Positions 55,901 through 64,000 of a DNA stretch of 64,000 bases are shown piece by piece (within the stretch, counting starts at the first letter, position 1; the number at the start of each line of letters is the position of its first letter). The stretch comes from Bettongia penicillata ogilbyi (Eukaryota; Chordata; Mammalia; Diprotodontia; Potoroidae), in the NCBI GenBank assembly GCA_023548195.1, contig JAJHZJ010000335.1, positions 4,807,967 through 4,871,966 on the forward strand. The letters run 5' to 3'. The notes below the pieces were generated by a model. The model had not been told where the DNA came from, searched no databases, and saw nothing but the letters and a program-made list of their open reading frames with translations. Position numbers and translations under genes: made by a program.

Positions 55901-58698
55901 GTGGTCTGCCTTACCCAGGGCTTGGTTGATCCCATGATGTTTGGAGAGTGCCACGAGGAAGCCATAGAAGGTCAGTCTTTGGACGTTGCTCAGGACTTCT
56001 TTGACAAGAGCAGGAGGGGGGCAGCTGGAAGGGAAGCAGCCGGACTGTACCTCTACCTGAAGGGCAGGGCAGGGCACACACCCAAGACGAGGCCCAGGAC
56101 ACAAAAGACTGGGCTTTTGTGCTTACAAGATGCTGACCAGGGAGGCAGTGGACAGAGCACTGGACTCGGTGGAAGGAAGCCACATGCCCTGGCCCTTCTC
56201 CAACACTTCCTAGCCATGACTGCAATGCACTGAACCTCACTGTACCTCAGTTCCTCATCTGTAAAATGAGGGTGCTGCACACAATGACAGGTCTCCATGT
56301 CAAATCAATGACCCCGTGAACTAGAATAGGAGGGGGTTGATGGCAAGCCATGAGGGGAAGCAGCTGCCAGCCACTGTTTAGGCCAGAGTGAGCAAGTCTC
56401 CAGGCCGGCCGGGGCTCTGCTGGGATGATCTCCAGGCCTGGAGCCGGCTAAGATTGCCACCTTGTACATACATACACACATACACACGTGTACACATATC
56501 ACACACACATACATGTGACTTCAGCTTGGCCATTCTCGAAGGGACTAAACTTCTGCACAGGATGGGGGTTGCCCAAGGTGATGTGAATCTTTGCAAACAA
56601 GCCAACTGGAATGGTTTTCAATCAGTGTCTAGTTTCCCTTTACCCCCTGAGCCCAGAGGCCCCTGGAGGGCTCAGAGGGGGAAGTAGGGAGGGGAAAGTG
56701 TTCCAGCAGGAGCAGGGACTTCCTTCTCCCAGCTTCCCAGGGCCCAGGCTGCTCATCCCGACATGCCTCTGTTCCAAGACCTTGATTCTTCTCGTCCAAG
56801 CAAGGGTTGGCATCTCTGTGGGAGGGCAAATGAGCATCACTGTTCTCCAGGCTGAGCAGGGCTTGTTCCACTTACCTGTACTTGTGGCGGTCACACAGGT
56901 TCTCCAGGTACTGGTAGAAAAGGGATGCTTCCACTCCCTCCAGGGCACTGGTCTCACTCAGGGCAGGCCGCTGACGATGCTGCCCGCTAGATGATGTTGG
57001 CACTATAACTGTGTTGGGGTTTTTGCCTGTGAGCAGGTCCTGATAAATGGCAGCTACACTCTCCAAGAATTCTGGGGAACCAAGGGGAAACTTGGCTCAG
57101 GCTCTCTTGCCATGGACCTCCTCCTGGGTTCTTTGGCCCAATCTAACATCAGCCTCAGTGCCCGGTACTGCCCTATGTTCTACTGAGGTCTAGGGATATG
57201 ATTTAATAGAAAAGAGACTGCACACACCTTGGAATGAGGTGAGGTGATGGGGACAGGTGAGTGTGAGCACCCCAGCCTCACAACGTAGGAGTTGTCCTCA
57301 GTGTCTCACACTCTCTCCCCTAGGATCCAATAGCCAACTCTGGTTATTTCTACCTTTGTAACATCTCTCCTATGTGACCCCTCGTTTCTTCTGATATTGT
57401 GCCCCCGACCCCATCCCGGCCCTCATCTCCTCACATCTGCATTATTGCAGTACCTGCTGGCGGTCTACTTGCCTCAAATCTTTCCCCACTCCAATCCAGC
57501 TGCCAAAGTTCGGGCAGATCACATCAGCCCTCTCCTCACTAAACGCTGTGACTTCCTTTCGCCTTCAGGATAAAAAGTAAGAATCCCCTCCTTGGCTTTT
57601 AAAGCCCTTCCAAAGCCGGCCCCTCCTCCCTTTGCCACCTTATTCCTCTGTACATAGCCTCCAAGTCAGTGGCATGGCTCTCTCCATGTTCCTCCAACAA
57701 GATGCTCCGTCTCCCAACTGTGGCCACTTTCCTGGCTGTCCCCCACACCTGGAGTTTTCCTTCCTCATTGTACCTTCGAGTTTCAGTTAAAGTCCTCCCT
57801 TTTACAGAAGCCCTTCCCAGCAGTCCTCAATGTTAGAGGCTCGCCTCTAAGGCCAAGCCCTCTTATTCACACTCGGTGATGTGCACGCTGTCCCTCCGGA
57901 GAGATGCTGAGCTCCAGGACAGCAGGGCTACCTTCCTTTGCACCCCTGGTACTTAGCAGAGAGCCCAGCACATAGTAAGAACTCAATAAGCTTACTGACT
58001 TGACTTGTCTCCTACTCCAAGGGCCTAGAGCTGCAAAGAAGCAGCCAGAAAACTACCTTCCTATGGCTAAAAGGGCAGAGAAAGCAGCTTCCTGCTTTTG
58101 GGGCAGTTTTCTAGCCCAAAGAAGCTAGGGCCCATGGGGGGCTACAGCTGGCTGGGAAGATGGGTGGGCCTCCCAAGATTCCCCTTTGTTTACTGATGGA
58201 GTTCATTGGAGTCAAGTGTGTTTAGGGACCTGACCAGAAATTTATAAATCCAGCTACCACTCCGTGTGTGTGTGTGTGTGTGTCTCCTCTTCTTGGGGTA
58301 TGGAGGCCTGCTGCATGAGGGACCTCAGCGGGACATGGGACCATGTAGTTGGGGCAGGGCATCAGTGAAGGTGCAGACCCTGGAGCAGTTAGGTGGCCTG
58401 AAGGCGTTATGGTTTCTGCTCAGCCTATCTTGGGAGAGGAGGCTCCTGGGAGTGGACCCCACAGCTGAGATCTTTAAATTGCTCAAAGAACTGTCAAGTC
58501 CTCTAGAACCTTGTCAGAGGATGCCCACAGACAGGCAAGGAAGAGAGGAGAGGAGGCCAGGCTTCCCCGAGCCTGGTGCGGGGGAAGGGAAGCAGGAAGG
58601 ACCTCTACTTACCAGAGTAGTAGAACTGGATCTGAAAGGCAAAGAGGAAATCCGAGAAAGCCATGAGGCAGTCCATGGCGTCATCCATGAGCACGATC
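52979..58698 (-). CDS. CSTPP1: centriolar satellite-associated tubulin polyglutamylase complex regulator 1, C-terminal half (partial)
   Basis: Formerly C11orf49; a partner of the TTLL1 tubulin polyglutamylase complex at centriolar satellites and microtubules. Five exons are visible in transcript order: 58698-58613, 57071-56876, 56024-55915, 53464-53401, 53147-52979, with joining phases. The first encodes IVLMDDAMDCLMAFSDFLF and IQFYYS. The second holds VAAIYQDLLTGKNPNTVIVP and SGQHRQRPAL, with YLENLCDRHKY at its end. The third has PPPALVKEVLSNVQRLTFYG. The fourth is ALPDKGDLMHDPAMDEELE. The last has GSPWRPLHHPRKVD and an acidic Ser/Thr tail ending EETEESET. All match the human protein closely; about 207 codons are present. 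The exons encoding roughly the first 125 residues were not found between 58.7 and 64.0 kb, so at least one intron exceeds 5.3 kb. The 3'UTR ends near 52.4 kb, about 1.1 kb from the ARFGAP2 end. Confidence 0.93.
53465..55914 (-). other. CSTPP1: CSTPP1 intron
   Basis: A 2.45-kb intron between the exons ending at 55915 and starting at 53464. Apart from the Tigger1-like element nothing is recognised. Confidence 0.65.
54563..55298 (+). mobile_element. internally deleted Tigger1-like (pogo/Tc1-mariner) DNA transposon
   Basis: The 5' part (54563 to about 54917) has the Tigger1 leader: ACAAGTCTATCGGCGTCCGT, TTTGGTAATTCTCCCAATAT, GGGTCCATATAAGGTGGTGA. The 3' part has AAAGCAGCAGCAGGGTT, GGGGCAAACTTCACGG, CTGAAGGCTCAGAG, and the end GTCTGGAACCGAACCTGCAA followed by GAGGTATGCCTG, next to TA. 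Nearly all of the transposase is missing at a junction near 54920. Lies in a CSTPP1 intron. Confidence 0.8.
56463..56513 (+). repeat. CA-rich imperfect microsatellite
   Basis: TACATACACACATACACACG followed by ACACATATCACACACACATA, in the CSTPP1 intron between 56024 and 56876. A MIR-like fragment (CTCATCTGTAAAATGAGGGT) lies at 56140-56300. Confidence 0.8.
57430..57995 (+). mobile_element. L2-type LINE 3' fragment in CSTPP1 intron
   Basis: The blocks GCATTATTGCAGTACCTGCT, CAGGATAAAAAGTAAGAATC, GGCTTTTAAAGCCCTTCCAA and CAGCACATAGTAAGAACTCA occur in the order seen in mammalian L2 3' ends. It is antisense to CSTPP1. Confidence 0.6.
58264..58283 (+). repeat. short (GT)n microsatellite
   Basis: Ten GT units in a CSTPP1 intron. 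Confidence 0.9.
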
Positions 58699-59044
58699 CT
58701 GAGGACAAGGAGACCTACTCAGGCAACAGCCGACATGACCTGCTCACAGGGGCGTCCACACCACAACACTCAGAAAGGGAAGGTGTCCTGCTGCCTGCCT
58801 ACCCACCAGTCCTGATAAGAGGTGACTTTCTGTGTGGTGTTTTATGTACGTTGTCCCATGTGATCCTCAAAAGCCTCAGGTCTCCCACTCTAGACTGTGA
58901 TGTCTGGAATGCATGACCCTCTGTTTACACACGTAGCTGCCTCTCCACAGCCTATCTTACAAGTGGTCACTCAGATTTTGTCTACAGACCCCTGGTGAGA
59001 GGGAAGCCGCTACCTGCCAAGGCATCCCATTGTTGGGAAGATTC

Positions 59045-59760
59045 TCCTCATGTACATTAAGGCTAAATTGTTCTTGGTTCCCATGTCTGGGCTTAAGCAC
59101 CGTTCAGCTGAGCCTTCCACACAGCTCCCATGTTCCTCTGAGTCTTTCCTTTTCCAGGCTAAACATTCTCAGTTCCTTCAACCAATCCTCTTATGGCATG
59201 GACTCAAGGCTCCTCCCCCTCCACCCTTGTCCCCCTCCACATCCACCACAAGGTGCTCACACTCCAGCACTGTCTGACCAGGACACAGGATGGGGGCCTC
59301 ATCTCCCTCATTCTTTCTGCTTAGTGCAGCAGGTCATACTGTCATGACATCCTCATCTACCGGTCCCTACATCTTCTTCAGATGAACTGCTGCCCATCAC
59401 ATGGCCCTTATCTTGGATGCATAGAGCTGATTTTCTGAATCCACATGAAAAGTTTTCCATTTGTCTCTATTAAGTTTCTGCTTATTTGTCTCGACCCAGC
59501 CTTGGAACCTGTCAAAGTCTTGGATTGGATGGTGACTTGTCCCTGTTGGCCATTACTCCCAGCTCTGTGTCAGGGTCCTGGGTGCAGGTCTCTGGGGCCT
59601 CCACTGGAGACCCCCTTCCCAGTGGATGGAGAGCCATTCATGACTCCTCTGTGGCCATTCTGCCAGTTACAAATCCAGCTACATTATTATCCTGTCCACA
59701 TCCTTCCATCTTTCCCACAAAAATATCCACCCAGCTGGTAGAGAGGGTATTGACTGAGGG
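59045..59760 (-). mobile_element. L3/CR1-type LINE fragment
   Basis: CCAGGCTAAACATTCTCAGT, CTTCAACCAATCCTCTTATG, and CTATTAAGTTTCTGCTTATT followed by CCAGCCTTGGAACCTGTCAA recall the 3' region of L3/CR1, here reversed. Orientation and limits are approximate. Confidence 0.45.
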
Positions 59761-60589
59761 GAAAGATGGGGGGATGAGGGGAGAGAGTTGTTTTCTAGCT
59801 CAGACAAGGATTCCTTTCATATCCTTCAGTCACAAATCCCTTCATTCTGAAGAGGATCATTCAGCTCGGAGCAAACACAGTTCATCAGGATGGGCAAGGG
59901 AATAGCCCAGGGGCTTCAAGTGGCTTTTGGATGGAACATGTAACAAGGCCAATGAGGTCACGTTACACTCCTAACCTGGACTTGGTGAGGTGTGGAAGAT
60001 GATGGTAAGGCCTGATGTAGCAGAACCACTTACTATCTGATAAATGCTATCTATTTGGGATAGAGAAATACTGTCTACTTAGAATTCACTTGCTATCTGT
60101 GGTGAATAAACCTCAGAGGCTTCATTTCATTATCTATGAAAGGAAGCAGCAGTGTCTGCATGATCTGAGAGGGTGGAGAAAAGCTGATGGTAACAGAAGG
60201 AAGGGGTCAAGGTTCTAGGCAGCAAGGTCAGAAGCCTGATGCTCAGGGCGACTGGGATGAGAACAGATCATGGCACGCACACTTTGCTTGTTTGCGCTCT
60301 CTATGGGGAAGGAAAGGACAACAAAAATGGCTCCTAGGGAGGGGAGAGCCAGGATCTATGGGATGATAACAAGAGAGCACCTCGATGCCTTGGAGAGTTC
60401 ACGTCTCCCAGCCCAAGTGAACTCCTACCCAGGCTCCTGGAAGAACTGATCTATATGGTGGCCAAAGTCCTGCCCCAGATGTCTGAAAGGCAAGGGGGGA
60501 GGGGCATATGGGAAAGGTAGCACAGACTTGGGGAAGAGAGATTTGAGGGGACCCAGGGGCTGCCCCCAAGTATTTTAAGAGCTGCAGTG

Positions 60590-60800
60590 GGAAGGCTAGA
60601 CTCATGGTGCTTAAGCCCAGAGGTCGGAACCAAGAACAATGGGCAAAAGCTGCAGAGAGGTAAACTGAGACTTGATATATAGAAGGAGACTGCCTAAAAC
60701 TGAGCTAACAAGGCAGTGGGATGCCTCAGCAGGTAGTGAGTTCCCTCCCCTTGGGGGTCTCCAAGCCTGAGATCGATGCCACTTGTTCCGTTAGGGCAGA
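60590..60800 (+). mobile_element. L3/CR1-type LINE fragment
   Basis: GGAACCAAGAACAATGGGCA, GAGACTTGATATATAGAAGG, and AGTGGGATGCCTCAGCAGGT followed by GGGGGTCTCCAAGC match the usual order near the 3' end of L3/CR1 LINEs, opposite to the piece at 59045-59760. Confidence 0.5.
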
Positions 60801-63800
60801 GGCCATGGCTAGTACTGCCCATTCCTACTTATGTCTCAGCTCAGCCCTTATACTTCACGGATGATCTTCCGGTCCTTCGTTCCCGGGGCCTGTCAGTCTT
60901 TTCTGGGTCTCTTCTGGCTCTGAGGCTCCATCAGTGTCTGACCACATGATTCTCTCCAGTTCTAGTTCCCAAGCCTCTGAAACTCAAGCTTTTGTGGAAG
61001 CCTCTCTGTACCCTCATAGTTACCCCTATGTCTCTGATAAGGGGCTCAGGCCAGAACTTTAGGAGGACCTGAGTTTGTGCTAGAATTCCATGTGCTGACC
61101 CTCCTGCCTCTTCCCCACCCCAGTGTATGCCTCATGGAGACTATTCTCCCCTCGCTCCTGTGGGTGGAGCCCCCAGTGCTGGGAAAGGGTTTCTCTTGCC
61201 TAAACTTGGGGTCCCACTTTTTGTTTTCTTCCTAGAGCTCAGGTCCTCTGTCTCCACTCTGCCAGGCTGTCATTCCTGTTAAGCCTCTGAACACCAGCAT
61301 CTGGTTTCTTGGAAACCCCATCCCTCTTAGTTGTTGGGCCCGATACCCAGGTCTATCATTATTTCTCATAATTCCCAAAGGAAAAAGCTAACTTTCTAAT
61401 ACAGAATCCACCTCTGATCCTTACTGTCTGCATTCCCCTTCGAGGGTCTCAGCCTCCTCATCTACAAAAGGAGGGCTTTGGCTCAGATGACCTCTCAAGG
61501 CCCCTCCAAGGTCCAGCTCTTCGAATTGGAAGAAATCACCACAGGAGGGCCTTCTTTAGGTTCCAAGGCAGGCGGCACTGTCTAACAGTGCCACAGGAGG
61601 GAGTCATTGGGCCCTGCTCCCCTTCATTGGGTCCTGAGGAAAGGACACTGGTTTGCCTCATTGGGAAAGGACGAGAACATGGGGCTGGTACCAGTGAGGT
61701 GAGGTAAGCGGTGGCAGTTGCTGCTGCTGCTGCCATCTATGTTTTTTGACTGTCTTCGTAGCTGCAGACTTAGCACAGTCCCTGGGGTTATGCTTAATCA
61801 ATGCTCACTGCCTCAACCTGACAGATGGGCTGACTATCACTTTTGTCCAGTTCTAAACAGGGACAACATGGCCAGGGAATAAGAAAGAGCTGGGCAAATG
61901 GCCCAGTTTCTGATCCGTGGGGAGGGGTGCAGAGGGGGAGCTGGGGTTCAGCAAAGCCACCTCCCAAGGCTGGCACCGCTCACAAGCTGGCTCAGGAAGG
62001 AGGAACTACCACATCTATATTGGCCAACATCTCAGCCTTTGACTCCCCAGGCCAGCCAGGTGAAGCCAGCTTTGGGGCTTCTGGAACCCTCCCTCCCATC
62101 CTGTTCAGGTCCTCTGACTGCTTGGAGCAGCAGGGCTGGCCAGTATGTGTCACGGTTGGGAGGAGCACCAGGGCCAGCCAATCTTGAGGCGAACAAATGG
62201 TTTCTGGGAGGAAAACGCCTTTGGAGATGCTGCACTGTTTCTGTCTTACTTATTCCACATGGGGACTTTTCTCCTCTTCCTATGTGGCCTACATTTCTAA
62301 TTCTCTCCAAGAAGCAGGTTTGGTCGTCACATTAAGGCCCTGGCACTGATGCCAATGCAGGAGCCACATTCCTCTCCCAGCATCAGGTCTCCTAGTCTGC
62401 GAATGGGAGTGGAGCTGACCGCTTGTGTGACCTTGGCCACTTAACTGTCCCAGATCCTCTGAGGCTCCTGACAGCTACAGAACCAGGGGGAAAGAAGGGA
62501 CAACCTGCCAGGTGGTATCACCGTTTCACCTTGCCTGTATAATGGGGACAATTATATCAGAATTTCTTCTTCACAGGACTGTTGTATGGATCAAATGAAA
62601 TAATAAAAAACCGAGTACAGCTCAAAGCACAGCATGTCAATTATGATGTCCCAAAGGCTGATCAGTATTTCTGACTTTAAGTCAGGGAGGTGCCAGGTTT
62701 CCTCCCTGCTCCTCAGGCCTTACTGGCTGCACAAAGCTGGCTAAGGCCCTTCCCTCAGGCTGTTCCCTGGGACTTGGGGTCGGCAGAGGGATTTACACAT
62801 GGGGGATTTCCTTCACTGACCGATGGCATGACAGCAAGGTTGTGCTTTTTGGATGGTGCAGGATTGCATGTCACCCATGGCCCTGGGTCACTGGCGACCA
62901 AAGGCTAAGTTAAGAACCATCAGACTGGTCTCTGCTCCTTGCAGGGTGTCCCATGGACACAAAGGTCTTTTCTACGTGGTGGCTTCCTGGCTTAAATAGA
63001 CTTTCCTACTTGGGTGTCTCAATGAAAACTCAGAGGAGCTTTGGGAAGTCGAGAGCCAGAAGGTTGCTCGTCACTGTCTCACACAGAGTCTTCAGACTCC
63101 GGCCTAAATCTCTGCCCACTGCTGACTGTGCCCTAGGATTTCATCCTGCTGAGCCCAGGCAGGGCTTTGGAGGACTATGAGGGGCCTTGAGCTGTACCCC
63201 ACTGAGCTCTGTGAGCGTGTGCAATCCTGGGGACAGAGCTTCCTTTAAGCTCTACTCAGATCTCCTGGAGAAGAAGCGAGGCACACGGGTTGTTTTTGAA
63301 CACACGGAGGCTGATTGAGCAGCCCTCCAACCAAAGGGCCCCTCTTGGACACGCCAGCTGCTCTTGACACTCGGAGGAACACAGGCAGCTTCCCCTCCTT
63401 CCCTCACCCCAGCTTTGATGTGGAGTCAATAGGGATGGTTGCTGCCAAAAGGCATCTGTACAGATCTATTGGCTCATGTACTGCTCCTCCAGCACCCTTC
63501 TCTGTGTGAAGGATCAGGGTTTTGTGGGAGAATGAACACACACACACATGCTTCTCAAGAGACTGCCATGCACTGGGTGGGTGCTGCTGTCACCAGGCTA
63601 GAAGGCTAATCAGAAAGGTGGCAGTCAGTAGTATTTGGGCTACTTGGAAGGGCCTGCCTTCTCTCTTTGCCCTCCCTGACTCCCCGTTACGGAGCTGGGC
63701 TGGTGCTGGGCCAAACAGGTGCCAAGGAAGCCAATGCTCCCAGTCTGATGCTATTTCTTGCCAAGTCTCTCACTCCTCAGTGATCTGTGTTATGGTGGCA

Positions 63801-64000
63801 GCAGAGTTCATCTCCACTTGTTATGGATCTGACTCAAGGAGATGGAGGAGGCTTCTGAGGGGGTACCTTCTATGAGCTCCTAGGATGGCAGGAAGAGTTG
63901 TGAATTAGTCCTGTGGATCAGGGCAGAGGGCCAGTGTGCCAGAACCCACAATCTTAAGGGTTAGAGTAAAAGAAGACCAGCCATTTGGCACTGGAAAGGA

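Larger units (their letters stand above)
58699..64000 (-). other. CSTPP1: CSTPP1 intron, upstream part continues beyond the window
   Basis: No further CSTPP1 exon is recognised. Fragments of L3/CR1 LINE are seen at 59045-59760 and 60590-60800, MIR-like pieces at 61380-61530 and 62410-62640. From 62.7 kb to the end nothing is recognised. Confidence 0.55.

Overview
This is genomic DNA from a marsupial mammal. The case rests on intron-rich genes with standard GT-AG junctions, proteins very close to human lysosomal/DNA-repair/membrane-traffic proteins, and repeats typical of marsupials: MAR1/CORE-SINE copies, a SINE ending in GGACAAACTACAAC, a short TIR element bounded by TTCTTAACCT/AGGTTAAGAA, and L3/CR1 and L2 fragments. 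I cannot name the species from sequence alone.

The five protein genes are the human 11p11.2 block ARFGAP2-PACSIN3-DDB2-ACP2 with CSTPP1 (C11orf49), read in mirror order. ACP2 (+, 2.3-6.7 kb, 11 coding exons, 424 aa) and DDB2 (-, 18.0-7.6 kb, 10 exons, 450 aa) converge tail to tail. DDB2 and PACSIN3 (+, coding 37.75-41.86 kb, 9 coding exons, 424 aa) diverge across about 20 kb of repeat-rich DNA with a large CpG island at 32.2-34.0 kb. ARFGAP2 (+, 44.36-50.03 kb, 16 exons, 520 aa) follows PACSIN3 in the same direction. The last five coding exons of CSTPP1 (-, 58.7-53.0 kb) converge on ARFGAP2; its earlier exons lie beyond the window or were not found. Exon phases join without a break in all five genes.

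GC-rich promoters precede ACP2, DDB2, PACSIN3 and ARFGAP2. The ARFGAP2 promoter has five CCAAT/ATTGG boxes and a 19-bp GC-box minisatellite. Two near-consensus CTCF motifs sit near the two ends of the four-gene block (2.07 kb and 52.80 kb).

The genes have unrelated housekeeping roles: lysosomal phosphate hydrolysis, UV-damage recognition, F-BAR membrane bending, COPI-coat ArfGAP, and centriolar satellite tubulin polyglutamylation. They are an old syntenic block, not a pathway.

The region 18.8-32.2 kb has no recognisable gene. It holds layered transposon insertions. The clearest is a ~1.6-kb foldback element with ~370-390-bp inverted arms that has split a short TIR element, which is split again by a SINE with a visible target-site duplication. 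I found no CRISPR, operon or other prokaryotic-type system and no convincing new gene. The most unusual items are the foldback element, a 31-residue C-terminal extension of DDB2, and the promoter minisatellites.
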